DNA of 64,000 nt from Typhlomys cinereus (GCA_023101885.1 JALPQD010000393.1:1736001-1800000); one strand, 5' to 3'; numbered from the stretch's first letter, positions 37,169 to 48,159 are shown. The notes: generated by a model not told the origin, from the letters alone. A program made the numbers and translations.

Positions 37169-38064
37169 TTATATACATGAAAGTGACACCTAGTTAAGTT
37201 CACAATCCGTTCCTGATCATTTACAACTAAGGGGTATGAACTCACCAGAAGGGGAGGGCATATAATCCGGCAGATTAAAAAGTAACCATTTTGCAAATGG
37301 GTGATTGACCCCTCCCATTGCCTAACGCCATATGACCCTGCGATTCCACTTTTGGGTATAAGTATTACATCTACCTTTGAATGTGCTCTTATAATAAGAC
37401 TCCACTTTAACAGCTTTTTGTCTCTGGCCAGGGGGTGACATACAGTGCCCATCACGATGGAGTGAAGGGCATTGCAGGAGCAACAAAACTGCAAAAGAAA
37501 ATCAACAAACCACTATCCAGAACTTCAGAGACTCTATATCAACCACCTAGAACTAGGCCAGACTAATCTCTCCTCATCCTGAAGCTCAGGGACATTTGCG
37601 GAAGAGGAGGCGGTAAGATTGTAAGAGCACAAGGATGGGAGGAGCAATGATTTGCAAGATACTCCACACAAGTTAGGGCCGAAGCAATCATAATTGGACA
37701 TTGCATGTCCGGTGCAACACACTATTGACCTCACAAAGTCTAGCATCTGTTAAAGGCACCAAGATCCTTAGAGGCAAGGGATTGACAGCCACAGTAGTGT
37801 TCCTATGCTTAAGGGGAACACAGGAAAGAGTTCAGGGAAATGCCACTGGGTCCTTGTACGTCATCGGAGAGGAGGCCCAGAGGAGAGTCAGGCATGCACA
37901 AGAAAGGACTCTGGGAATTGGGGCGGGAGGCACGGGGGGATGGGGCGGGAGAGGTGAGGGGAGGGAGAGCAGGGTGTTCGGGGGGAGGAGGAGGGAGGGA
38001 GGGAACTGGTGTACCTATTAAGTTTGTATGAGCTGAAATAATAATAAAAATGTATTATAAAAAA
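37169..38064 (+). mobile_element. 5'-truncated L1 3' UTR with an ORF2-derived patch
   Basis: Plus-strand L1 3' end from the 3' UTR only, with landmarks collinear with 35590-36430 and a G-rich tract at 37915-38005. Possible flanking repeats are AGAAAAGTTTA (37158-37168) and AGAAAGTTTA (38065-38074). At 37321-37360 the expected UTR text is replaced by about 40 bp matching the 3' end of ORF2 (GCCATATGACCCTGCGATTC). No ORF1 or ORF2 frame remains. Confidence 0.85.
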
Positions 38065-38074
38065 AGAAAGTTTA

Positions 38075-39000
38075 GAATGTTTTAATACTTAAGTGTCATT
38101 ATGAAATGGAAACTTGCTATTGGCATCTAATACAGTTTACAAGGCATTTCTCTGTCATAACTTGTGCGAATCACTATTAACTTCCAGTATTTGATAATTA
38201 CTTGTCTAACAATGTTAGGTTTTAGTTCTAAATACAGCATTACCAGATCCTTGTTGAGAAATCACTTTTTCCAAGGTGAATCATGAAGGAAAACAAAGAT
38301 GGCTTTTCTTTGATGGACAACTTCAAAGGCTCTATAAGTGATCTCCAGAGCTCCTGTGGACTTCCCCTAAGGCCTTGGCAGTAGTTCCATCTTGGGTTGG
38401 CCTCTTATTCTGCTCATCTTGCCTTTCTCATGCCAGTATAGTTGTTGTTCCAAGAGCACCTCCAATAAACCTCTTCTTACAGTTAACCTTCATAGACCCC
38501 ATAAATGCATAAAAAAACAGCTTAAGATAGCAAGAGGCTTATTCTCTCTTGTGATAGTCCAGTTAGAGGTCCTTGACCAGCTTGGAGAGAGCCCATACCA
38601 CTATCAAGGGCTGAGGGAACTAACAGCAAAAAATTGCAACAAACACATATGCAGAGTCTAAAATACAACTCTATTTAGAAGTCACAAATGTATGCCATAA
38701 TATGAAAGCATGCATAAGTCTTGGAAGGAAATAAAGATAGTTCTAATTTGAAATTGTATCCTAGATCCTAAGTTACTCAGCCATTAATGAAATGAGCATT
38801 ACTAAAGTCTCATATATATATATACAACACATATAAAATTCATGTCACGGGTATATCTATTCATGGTGAATATGCTTAGATGAGATTTCTCACTGAGAAT
38901 TCCCTCATGAACTATTTTAAACACAAAGAAACATTGACTGCCANTACCATTGCCCAAAACAAACAGAAGCTTCTCCAACCAATACTGGCAGAATCATCAT
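38075..39000. other. No recognisable feature (contains N at 38944)
   Basis: Unassigned DNA with a short (AT)n at 38811-38824 and a single ambiguous base at 38944, probably an assembly uncertainty. No coding signal. Confidence 0.45.
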
Positions 39001-39640
39001 TAGTATTTTTTCAACTGATTTTAAAAAGTTTTGGTTTTCTAGTTATAAATTACATTGATTTTTGATCCATATTAGTTGTACAAAGAGGTTGTAGTAAGGT
39101 GTTTCCACTAAGGTACATAACATATTTTTATCATATCTAGTCCTTCCATTAGTCTTTACTCCCCTCTGGTTTCTCTCTCTACTTCTTTCATACCTCTTAT
39201 AGTCTCTTTTACTTACAGGGGTTTTCTTTGATTGCTTTTTGATATTCAACCTTGCATCCAGCACTAAGAAGATGCTGTACAAGTGTGAAGACTAGAGTTT
39301 CTCAAAAACAAAAGATGTGACAGATGCTTATAACAAACCAACATTCACATTGGAGAGAAAATGTGCAGTACTTGTCTTTGTGGAATTCAACTTAATTAAT
39401 TTAACATATAAAATTCAGGTTGATTCCATTTTCCTAGAAATTATACAATTTCATTTTTCCACATCTGAATTATGTGTGTGTGTATTATCCTAATTATCAC
39501 ATGTACTTTATTTATTTATCTGTTCATAAACATACCTAAATTGATTTCAAAGTCTGACTATTTTGAATTATGAAGTTCTCTGTACTCGTGAGTATGTAAG
39601 TACTTCTTGAGTAAACTGGTTCTTGACTGATTTACATGCC
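39001..39640 (-). mobile_element. Old L1 3' region, part 1
   Basis: Highly diverged minus-strand L1: 3' UTR-like text (39050-39290), then the end of ORF2 (TTTATTTATCTGTTCATAAAC, TTGATTTCAAAGTCTGAC), the classic region after the Cys motif seen in reverse. No frame is open. An LTR fragment follows and the L1 resumes near 40160. Confidence 0.6.
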
Positions 39641-39644
39641 CATT

Positions 39645-39950
39645 ACAGTGAGTCTTTCTACCACTGTGAAAAGTCACACTTTTCAACCATTTTGGCTCAA
39701 ACAATTTAAAGAGAGAGAAGGATATTTATTTAGCTTTGGTTCCAAAGAGGAGATACAGTCATTTGTGGCCAAAAATTCGTGGCTAGCAGGAGAAGTTAAA
39801 GGTGTCTTAAGTCACGTCCAACATGGAGTTTGAAATAACAAGCTACTAACTGCAGAAGCAAAAGTAGTGTGGGACTATCTAACTTCAAAGTTCACATTCC
39901 TCCAGTAAGGCTCACCCTTGAGGTGCCATGATCTTCCCAAAGGTCAACAT
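39645..39950 (-). mobile_element. LTR fragment inside old L1
   Basis: Has AGAAGGATATTTATTTAGC, TTTGGTTCCAAAGAGG and AGTTCACATTCCTCCAG blocks of the dispersed ERVL/MaLR-like LTR. Both ends are worn. Confidence 0.4.
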
Positions 39951-40025
39951 GTTCTTTATTTATGTTCATCATGATTATGTTCGTGATCACCTAGATTGAT
40001 TGATTCTCATTATTGTGAATCGTGA

Positions 40026-40092
40026 AGCTCTATGCTCACATGAGCTCTATGCTTATATGAACTTTATGCTCACATGGTTCTATGCTCACCTG
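40026..40092 (+). repeat. 17-bp minisatellite, four copies
   Basis: Units AGCTCTATGCTCACATG (40026-40042), AGCTCTATGCTTATATG (40043-40059), AACTTTATGCTCACATG (40060-40076) and GTTCTATGCTCACCTG (40077-40092, 16 bp). It lies between the LTR fragment and the resumed L1. Confidence 0.85.
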
Positions 40093-40159
40093 AGCCTGTA
40101 GGTATTCTATAACAAATCTATTCTTGACTGCTTGACTTACATACACAAATGTAGTATGG

Positions 40160-40990
40160 ATGGATTATAGATTAATTTTATTTTTAATTTTAATTTTTGT
40201 GTCATCCCCTTGTTGATTTCCAAAAGGGCTAGATTTACATTTTCCCATCTGTTGTATATATGAGTCCCCTGCATATCTGCAACATTCATTTATTTTCTTG
40301 AGATTAGCTATTTCAATTGCAGTAAGATGAAAGCTCAATGTATTACTAGTTTGCATTTTTCCTAATGATAAAAGATGTTTTCGTACTTCATTTAGTAAAT
40401 ATCTGTTCATCAGCATTGCCCATGTTTTGGTTGAATTGTTTTCTCTCTTGCTGCTTAATTTATTTTTGTATTTTAGGTATTACTCTGTCTGCAAATGTAT
40501 GGCAAAGATTTTTCTCATTCTGCACACTCCACTCTGATGATTAATTATTTTACTATTCAGAGCTTCTGATTGGTCTCACTTGTCAATTTTTAGTACTATT
40601 CCATGAGTACTATTCCACTATTAATAAGATCCATATGAAAGTTATTAATTATTTCTAGGTCTTGAAATGTTTCCTCTATGCTTTTCCTATAATACTCTCA
40701 AAGCTTCAAGTCTCATGTTCTTTGGTTCATTTTTAATTGACTTTTGCACAAGAAGAATAGATAAGACTCTGGTTTAAAGTCTTCTACATGTGGATATCCA
40801 GGTTTCCCAAAGTCATTTGCTAAAAAGGCTTATTTCTGGAATGCATATTTTCTGCTTTTGCTTAATGTATTCTTAGTTGAAAACAATATATTGACTTTAA
40901 TTTATAGGTATTCTTGTGGTCACTGTGTCCCCATCAATATTTCAGTGTTAATTCTATTTCCCATTTGAAAACATGTGCTGTGAATTCAAT
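40160..40990 (-). mobile_element. Old L1 ORF2 region, part 2
   Basis: Minus-strand ORF2 text in the usual order, such as GTTTGCATTTTTCCTAATGA, CTGTTCATCAGCATTGCCCA and TTAATTGACTTTTGCACAAG, all recognisable L1 ORF2 3'-half landmarks. Completely degenerate, much older than the 28-38 kb elements. Confidence 0.65.
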
Positions 40991-41109
40991 TTCTTCTCTT
41001 CACATTGATGACATTTATCTCAAAATATTGTAGACAGTAAATCATCCTAGATCACTGGGAATACAAAGGGTTGTATACATGAAATTATATTTTTTGCATC
41101 TTATAATGA

Positions 41110-41460
41110 TGCCGTCTGTATTCTTCTCTCTCTCTTTCTTTCTCCCTCCCTCCCGTGTGTGTGTGTGTGTGAGTGTGTGTGTACATGTGTGTGTATACAT
41201 GTGTGTGTGAGTGGGTGGGAGGATGCACAAGAGTGCACTGGAGCATGCTAACAAAGGTCCAAGGGTGACATCAGGTATCATCTTGGATTGTTCTACCTTT
41301 TTATTGCTTGATCTTGATTTCCCAGGCTCTGTTCTCCAGTGCTGGAATTACAGCACATTCCCATATCTGCCCGGAATTTTTATGTGGGGATCTGGGGATC
41401 TGAACTCGGGTCTTGTGGCTGTTGATACAAAGACTTTAACCACTGAGCCATTAGTTGTAT
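41110..41460 (-). mobile_element. B2-head SINE with distinct body (family copy 3)
   Basis: On the minus strand it begins with a worn head (AATGGCTCAGTGGTTAAAG), then GACCCGAGTTCAGATCCCC, ATTCCGGGCAGATATGGGAA, TTCCAGCACTGGAGAACAG and an ATCCAAGATGATACCTGA block. It ends in a tail that on the plus strand is GT-rich (41153-41215) with CT runs (41118-41150). Collinear with 9.9, 12.5 and 58.8 kb. Confidence 0.7.
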
Positions 41461-42090
41461 AGATTCTTCCAGTAATGCTGCAAATCTCTCTTGTGTTTTC
41501 TCTGATATTCATATGTGATGATAGATTAAACCACAAAGGCTGAGTCTACCAAGGTAGGTGGACTTTGTTTCATCAAATGCCAGCTCCGGTCATAAACTCA
41601 GATAAATGTAGCTTTGGGGACATGTTGAGGGGAACCTGCTCCTCTCTCACCATTGAACTTGTTAAATAGCACTATTAGCATGTACCAGATCAAGGATTAA
41701 TAGAACTCATGTTAAGATTCTTCTGGCATAGCCTGCTAGGCAGGGCACAGTAAAGTGATAAATAAGAACCCATTGCCTCAGTATTTCTTTTGATTATGTT
41801 TGTATCTTGATGGTAGCTAAGCATATTGGAATCTAGTTCCCATTTTCTGAAAGAAATAATTTCCCTTTTTTTGATATCCAATAAGAAGTTTACATTTTAT
41901 TTAGTCTGTACTTCTTGCCAAGTAGCAGCCTGGGAAAAATATGACATTTCAGAGATGACCCTTGCTGATTGCTAACAATAACCCAAAGATTGATCTTTAC
42001 ACAGGCTTCTACATTATTTCTCTTATTGAAATTTATCATTTGGCTGTATAAAATTGATTCCAAACCAGGAAGGTACAGTAAGTGAAAAAA
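41461..42090. other. No recognisable feature
   Basis: Unassigned AT-rich DNA. Confidence 0.45.
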
Positions 42091-42094
42091 AAAA

Positions 42095-42197
42095 CATATT
42101 AGTTAAAGGAAGTAGTAAATCTAGCTTAGAGTTTGAAACAATTGATATGGCGAAGAAATTTGAACAAGTAGTAAAGAACAATTAAACTCTGACAGAA
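42095..42197 (+). repeat. Inverted repeat, left arm (103 bp)
   Basis: Reverse complement of 42340-42442 with about two mismatches over 103 bp. The arm ends at GACAGAA. The source arm is continuous with its flanks, suggesting it is the original copy and the right arm the insertion. Confidence 0.93.
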
Positions 42198-42277
42198 TAG
42201 AGATTCATGAGTTTTTGCACAGAAGAATGTAAAGCACTTATAAGACATTGTCCCTTATGAAATTCACAAAGTACAAA

Positions 42278-42339
42278 ATCATAGTGGAGAGATAGTTCAG
42301 GTTTTAAAGCCTTTTCCTGGCAAACAAAGGGACTCTCGG
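42278..42339 (+). mobile_element. B2-head SINE (family copy 4), 5' part
   Basis: SINE head TGGAGAGATAGTTCAGG, then CCTTTTCCTGGCAAACAAAG, broken off at the inverted-repeat arm and resumed at 42443. Confidence 0.65.
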
Positions 42340-42442
42340 TTCTGTCAGAGTTTAATTGTTCTTTACTATTTGTTCAAATTTCTTAGCCATATCAATTGTT
42401 TCAAACTCTAAGCTAGATTTACTACTTCCTTTAACTAATATG
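42340..42442 (-). repeat. Inverted repeat, right arm (103 bp) inside a SINE
   Basis: Near-perfect inverted copy of 42095-42197, separated by 142 bp. It interrupts the SINE between the box-B region (ACTCTCGG) and GATCCCAGATCC, so it must have been inserted after the SINE. There is no tail or target-site duplication, so it does not look like a transposition. Confidence 0.9.
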
Positions 42443-42604
42443 GTTTTTGATCCCAGATCCTACAGGAAGAAAAACACCTGCCAGGTAGAGATAGGCAAGG
42501 AAACTCAAACCAAAACCGTGAAGGAGGTAGACCAATACAAGGTAATTTGGATTGTCACTTTGGGTCTCTATAGGCATACACACTCAAATGCCCACTTATA
42601 ACAC
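42443..42604 (+). mobile_element. B2-head SINE (family copy 4), 3' part
   Basis: Resumes with GATCCCAGATCCTACAGG, ACACCTGCCAGGTAGAGATA and AGGTAGACCAATACAAGG, followed by a CA-containing tail that leads into the long purine tract. Same body as the other copies, but worn. Confidence 0.65.
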
Positions 42605-42607
42605 ACA

Positions 42608-42616
42608 TGAAAAGAA

Positions 42617-42661
<45 letters not shown>

Positions 42662-42683
42662 AGAAGAAAGAAAGAAAGAAGAA

Positions 42684-42726
<43 letters not shown>

Positions 42727-42818
42727 AGAGAGAGAGAGAGGGAGGGAGGGAGGGAGGGCGGGAGGGAGGGAGGGAGGGAGGAAGAGAGAGAGAAAGAGAG
42801 AGAAAGACAGACAGATGA

Positions 42819-42870
<52 letters not shown>

Positions 42871-42885
42871 AAGAAAGAAAGAATC
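42608..42885 (+). repeat. 280-bp purine-only tract (GAAA/GGGA)n
   Basis: Compound microsatellite: (GAAA)n at 42622-42715, GA at 42716-42740, (GGGA)n at 42741-42782 (one C at 42759), then GA/GAAA again to 42885, with two short C-containing breaks (GACAGACAGATG). It starts at the 3' end of a SINE, so it probably grew from that tail. Long ORFs on both strands here are artefacts of the repeat. Confidence 0.95.
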
Positions 42886-43654
42886 AGCAATAACATAAAC
42901 CTATTTGTATGAGGGATTAAACATGTATTTTTACAATCACATAGAAAAATGACTAAAGGTTTCACTTGAAACACTACTAATAGTTGTATCTGAGGCAACA
43001 GTAGAACTGAAGTTCAGTAGAATACACAACCCCTTCCATTTGGACTTTGTTACATTATGAAATTATTTTTATGAAAAATGTGTTTATATATTATTTGCAA
43101 TTTTAAAGAGGAATTAGTATGTAGATGAGATGGAAAAGAGACGGAAGAGAATGTAGGAGCAAGCAAGGTGAAAACTGAATTATTTCAAGTCCTAAAGCTT
43201 ATGTGATAGAATCACAGCTTCCTCAGTTGATTTGTTTACTTGTGAATTCATCACTTCTCTTCTTGTATTTTCATTGGAAATGGTTCATCATTGGCTAAAA
43301 TTATCATCCTCCATGTTAAATGTCCAATAGTGTCTCTCTCTATCTCCCACTCTCCCTGCTCTCTCCTCCCACCTTCTTCTTCTCTCTCCTCCTGCTCTCC
43401 AAGTTCTCTGGACTCTCCTGCCAGCTGGTCTGATGAGGACACTCACTTCGTCCTCTCTTACGTTAAGCTTCCTCCAGTTCTAATGCTCTCCCATTTCAAG
43501 GGCTCTCTACGGCCGCTATCTCAAAAAATAAATGTCTGGAGACATAGATTATCACTTTATCTACTGATGAAACACAAAAGAGTACGTGGAAATTTGTATA
43601 ATTTCATTGTCCTCTTTCACGTAGTTTGTGAATGTTCCTCCTAGTCTCTGCTTC
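42886..43654. other. Unassigned, CT-rich middle
   Basis: No named feature. 43331-43420 is C/T-rich and is followed by AAAAAATAAATGTCTGG at about 43525, somewhat like an LTR end, but ends cannot be set. ORF 43291-43644 (117 codons) is low-complexity at the start and has no domain. Confidence 0.4.
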
Positions 43655-43965
43655 AGTTCCATTGCACATTACTACACAAAATACTATATTCCAAGCAGCT
43701 TTGGGAGAAAGACTTTTTAATTGGCTCATGATTTGATATCACAATACATAATTACAGGGAGCTGAATCAAGAAGCAGATGGTTATGTGACATCCATGGCA
43801 AGAGTAGAGAACAATGAAGCAAGGTATGCATGCTTGCTTGGGCTCATGTAGCTTTTCTTGCATCATTCAATCCAGAGAATATGTGTGCTCACAAGTAAAC
43901 ACTTATTTTTCATATCTATTAAAATAACCAAGACCGTATCTAACACGGAGTGCTGACAGGATTTG
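43655..43965 (-). mobile_element. LTR fragment (ERVL/MaLR-like)
   Basis: Text in the order of the dispersed LTR (ACTACACAAAATACTATATT, GGCTCATGATTTGATATCAC, CATCCATGGCAAGAGTAGAG) with heavy divergence. Confidence 0.45.
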
Positions 43966-45439
43966 CCTTAATGTAGAGATATGATGTACCTTTCAAGTGG
44001 GCGCAGATGTCTGCCTCCTGGTTCCTCTGGACAGTTCATGGTAATCTTCACAGCCTCTTTATCAATGCACAGGCCTCTTCTTTATGTGAAACTGTGCATA
44101 TTTCCTAGTAGTCCATTCCAATGTAACAGTGAGGTAACTATTATGTCCTGGATAAAGGACTTTTATAATGCAGTGGTTTCTGGGATGACTCATGAGCTAT
44201 ATTGTTTTTCATTATGTGACAAGTACAGAAATCGTCCATGAAAAGTGGCAACATGGTAAATTTCACTAATTGAATCATTTATATTTTATTTATAATATAT
44301 TATTTTATTTATTTATATTTGCTATATTTAAATTATTTATATTATATTTCAAATGATCTTGTTTAACTCAAGCCATAAGAGTTAAAATAATTTAAGGTAT
44401 AAAATAATAAATATACTTAGAGTTATTATTGTTCTTTTGAACGTCTTAAATCTTCATACTATTAATTAAATTGTAGTTTTCACACCACTGGCACATTCAT
44501 GAAAATGTTTCACTTTGTAGGGCAATTGTTTTCTTAAGTGATTTTCTTTTCTTCTCTGAGAAGACTTTAAAGTGTTGAGTGTTGTTGACTGTGGTTTTTT
44601 TTTTTTTGCCAATGCACGCGAAAATACTATCAACAAGCTCTGAAACAGACGTGAACTAATATACTTAGTTTCAGTAGTCCAATAGAAACTTCTTCATTAT
44701 CAACTTTAATTGGAGCTGACATTTCGATTCCAAAGGGTAGATTGAGATAATTTTATATTTTTCTGATTCCCACATGTTTTCTTTATTTTGGAAATTGCTT
44801 TTCTATCCTCATACCCTTAGGCATTCAATATAAAGCACACTAGCAGGTGATAAAACCCTTATCTAAACTATCTAAACTGGTTTAAACAAAATGGAAATTC
44901 ATGACCATGAAATTGAAGTATCCAGGTAGCAATAGTCTCAAGCAAAGATGCACAGAAATGTGAAAAGATATGAGATATCTTTTTGTTTTTCTTTCAGTTA
45001 TCCTCTAACAGTCTTCATTAACATTTTTAATCTATCTCATAAAAGTTTGAGGTCTGGTTAAAAATGTTTAAAAATTAAAAATTGGGAATTTTTTTCTCCA
45101 CCAAAAAGATGTTTTGAAAGACATCATATATGAAAAATAGTGAGGCAATTCTTTTTTGACATAGCTTGAAACAAAACATAATCCATTGTTTTTCTTAATA
45201 ATATTCAAGAAATTTAGTTCCATGCATTTTCAGTGACAAAGGAAAATTATTTTTCTTCTGATAGTTGCAGTGACTTTAGACCCACAGAGGACCATTCCTA
45301 AAGAATCCAGAATAAGAGTTTGAGTAAAGAAAACCTAAAACAGTATCTGTCCTCTTTGCTGCATGATTTGTCTTATTCCTTCAAATGGTTGATTATTCAC
45401 CATTGTTAACATGTAAAGATAGGAAACTTTGTCTAATAC
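43966..45439. other. AT-rich DNA, nothing recognised
   Basis: Very AT-rich, especially 44270-44410 (TATTTATA words). T-run at 44597-44608. No gene or named repeat. Confidence 0.45.
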
Positions 45440-45849
45440 ACGTGAACATTACAATACATTACTAAGTTTCCCCTACCTTCCTAATTATGTTCCTTTGTGG
45501 CTATGATGGGTATTATATAGATTTCTCCTTGGGTATGTCATTATGAACACTTGGTACTAGGTTCACTTATAAGGGAGAACATGTGACTTCTGACCTTCTG
45601 TACTTGGAATACTTTGCTCAGTATAACTTCTTCCAACTCTGTACTTTTACCAGCAAATTTCATTAAATCATTTTTTGATGGGTGAGTAGTATTCCATTGT
45701 GTAAATGTGCTACATTTTTACTATTCATTCATCCACTCTTGGGCATTTTGATTGATTCGTGTACTTAACTATTGCGTTTCAATAAACATGGGTGCACATA
45801 AGTCTCTGCAATAAAGTGAAGCATTTTGGGGGAATATTCCCAATAATGG
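45440..45849 (-). mobile_element. L1 with 5' inversion: inverted part, segment 1
   Basis: Minus-strand L1 from the start of the 3' UTR into the end of ORF2 (GTGAGTAGTATTCCATTGTG, TCATCCACTCTTGGGC, GGGAATATTCCCAATAATGG). It is interrupted by a solo LTR and continues at 46478. Confidence 0.8.
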
Positions 45850-46477
45850 TGTATCAATCAGGGTTCTCTGAAGAAACATCTATAGAATGTAACATATATA
45901 AATAAGTTTATTTAAAAAAATAACTCTCAATAAAAATAGTGTCCTTCAAGCCTCTTTCTTGACTGGAATGTTCCACAAAGCCAAAAGATCCCGAGAAGAT
46001 CTCAAACCTTTGCTCCTCTCAAGGGTTGAAGACGCTGGGTTCCCACGTCAGTGAAAAAACAGCTGGGCTCCAGTGTCTGCGATAAACAGCGAACAGCAAC
46101 AAGGCCTAGAGACCAGGCTCCAAAGGCAGCGGGAACAGCAACGACTTAATGAAAAGGTGAAGCTCCAAGTCAGCCAAGGACAGAGGCAGCAGCAGCACGA
46201 ACCAAGAAGGCCAGACACTCTAACGTCGAACAACGTGCACACAGAGTGGACTGCACAGCAAGTCCACACAAGATAAGGAAGGAGCAAGTCCCTCCTCCTT
46301 CCATCTCCTATTATCTGGTCCACCACTGTAAAGTACCACCCACTATGGGCTGGGTTCTCCACAGCAATCAGTCAAGTACCTGCAGACTTGTTCAGGGACC
46401 ATTCTAGCCATTAACCTTCCACAGCTGTTCCAAACAGTCTGCAATTGTCAAGTTGACATCAAAATGCAACTATAACA
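45850..46477 (-). mobile_element. Solo LTR (ERVL, MLT2/MT2-like) inside L1
   Basis: Plus-strand text runs from TGTATCAATCAGGGTTCTCT to ATGCAACTATAACA, 628 bp. It is flanked by AATGG (45845-45849) and AGTGG (46478-46482), a 4-of-5 target-site duplication. It shares blocks with the LTR at 17712-18307, e.g. GCACAGCAAGTCCACACAAG and CTGTCAAGTTGACA-like ends. The CAG-rich centre (46070-46200) gives a chance ORF. No internal viral sequence. Confidence 0.8.
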
Positions 46478-47182
46478 AGTGGTATAGCTGGATAATTTGA
46501 CATTTCATTTTTTAACTTTTTTAGAAACTGCCATACTGATCCCCAGAGACGTTGTACAAGGCTGCATTGCCTCCAGCAATTTATGAGGGTTCTATTTTCC
46601 TGGCAGCCTCTCCAACATTTGTATTGTTTTAGATTTTAGCCATTCTGATCGGGGAGAGATGATATCTCAGAGTGGTTTTGATTTGCATTACCCTAATGGC
46701 TAGGGAGGTGTAACACTCTTTTAAGGAATTTATTGGGCATTACAATTTTGTCTTGGGAAAAGTTTCTTTTGAGTTCCAAGACCCATTTTCTAAATGGGCT
46801 GCTTATCTCCTTGGTGTTTAATTTTTTTGAGTTCTTTCTGCACTCTAGATATAAGCCTTCTATCAGTTGTGTAGTTAGTAAAGATTTTATTCTATCCTGA
46901 GGTTTGTCTTTTTGGGTCGGTTAAAAATATTTTCAGCTGAACAGAAGCTCTTTAATGAGTTCCCATTTATTGAATATTGGTTCTAGGTCCTGTGCAATTG
47001 ATGTTCTGTTTGGAAAATTTGGGCCTAGGGTAATCAGTTCAAGAGAATCTCCTTCTCTTATATAGTCTCTGGTCTAATATTAAGGTCCTTGATCCATTTG
47101 GAGTTGATTTTTGTGCGTGGTGACACGTAAGCATTCCGTTTCAACTTCCTACCTGTAGATATCCAATTTTGCCAGCACCATG
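46478..47182 (-). mobile_element. L1 with 5' inversion: inverted part, segment 2
   Basis: Continuation of degenerate L1 ORF2 on the minus strand (GTGGTATAGCTGGATAATTT, GCCTCCAGCAATTTATGAGG, GAACAGAAGCTCTTTAATGA, TGATCCATTTGGAGTTGATT, TTTTGCCAGCACCAT). It ends abruptly at 47182, where the plus-strand 3' part begins. No frame is open. Confidence 0.8.
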
Positions 47183-47880
47183 GATAGGAGAGAATCTCAA
47201 CACCTAGGCCTGATGCAGCCTAGCACAGTGGAAGAACAGCGAAATAGACAAAGGCAACCATAATGCAGCATACCAACAACCCCACGATGTTCACCCGCAG
47301 CCAAGCCAGCCACACCTCTTCCCATTCCACAACTAAAGAACCTTGGGGGAACCTTCAGGAAGAGAGAACAGTAACACTGTAAGAGCCTAAAGATGGGGAG
47401 GTCCACCACAGGACAAGATGCCTCACTTACATTGCAGCCAGGAACTCACTTGACTTTAGCAGACCAGCACGATGGCTGACATGCCTCCATAGACTAGCAG
47501 CAAGCTCAACAGAAATTATTTCAAGCAATAGGATCCTTAGGGCCTAGGGTTAAGCTGGTGAAGGGAAGTCCTCCTAATAGTGGTCTACCCAAGGAAGGAC
47601 CACTTAGTTTGCCACAGATGCCTTAACCCCCCACTAGAACAGATGATCTAGAGGGAAACCCAGGACTCGTAGAAGCAGATGGACAGGAGGGTAAGAGGGA
47701 ACAGGTTGGATCCATGAAGGGAGGGGAAGAGGGAAAGGAGGGAGGTAGGGAAAAGAGAAAGAAGGGGGGTAGGGATACCTACTCACTCATTGCGCTTGCT
47801 AATTTTACTTGATAATAAAATAAAATTTTTATAAATAAATAAAATAAATTTTATAAATAAAATAAAAAAATTTTATACTT
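47183..47880 (+). mobile_element. L1 with 5' inversion: 3' UTR part
   Basis: Plus-strand L1 3' UTR of an older family than that at 36-38 kb, collinear with 56232-56775 (GACAAGATGCCTCACTTACA, GACATGCCTCCATAGACTAG, AGGATCCTTAGGGCCTAGGG), a purine-rich tract (47690-47770) and an A/T-rich tail to about 47880. Joined head-to-head with the inverted ORF2 part, the arrangement that twin priming produces. Confidence 0.8.
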
Positions 47881-48159
47881 GCAATGATGAAAATCACAAA
47901 GAACACACAATAGATCCTCAATAAATAAATATTGAATTACTGAATACCAAGTTAATGCTTGTTTTTGAATTATGTCAATTATTAAGCATTTCCTAAAACA
48001 AAGCTCATAAATGCATGAAAATGTTATTTTAATATGCCTGGCTTCTAAAAGTATTCTTCACATTCTCTCCTTAAATATAGAGAAGTCTTTAAAATATTGT
48101 GCTGATTTGTTAATCTTTAGGAGAAAGAAAGAAAGGGAAAGGAGATTATGTGAGAACAA

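Noticed and set aside
28956..38064. A single inversion breakpoint between two halves of one L1
   Set aside because: Both halves have their own 3' ends, and the TSD pairs at 27895/34200 and 27698/36439 fit nested insertion better.
42555..42998. Long ORFs on both strands over the purine tract
   Set aside because: Low-complexity KERKK/SFFLS repeats encoded by a microsatellite; open in several frames at once, so not a gene.
46048..46362. 104-codon Cys/Leu-rich minus ORF and a plus-strand Q-rich ORF
   Set aside because: Both come from CAG-rich text of the second solo LTR.
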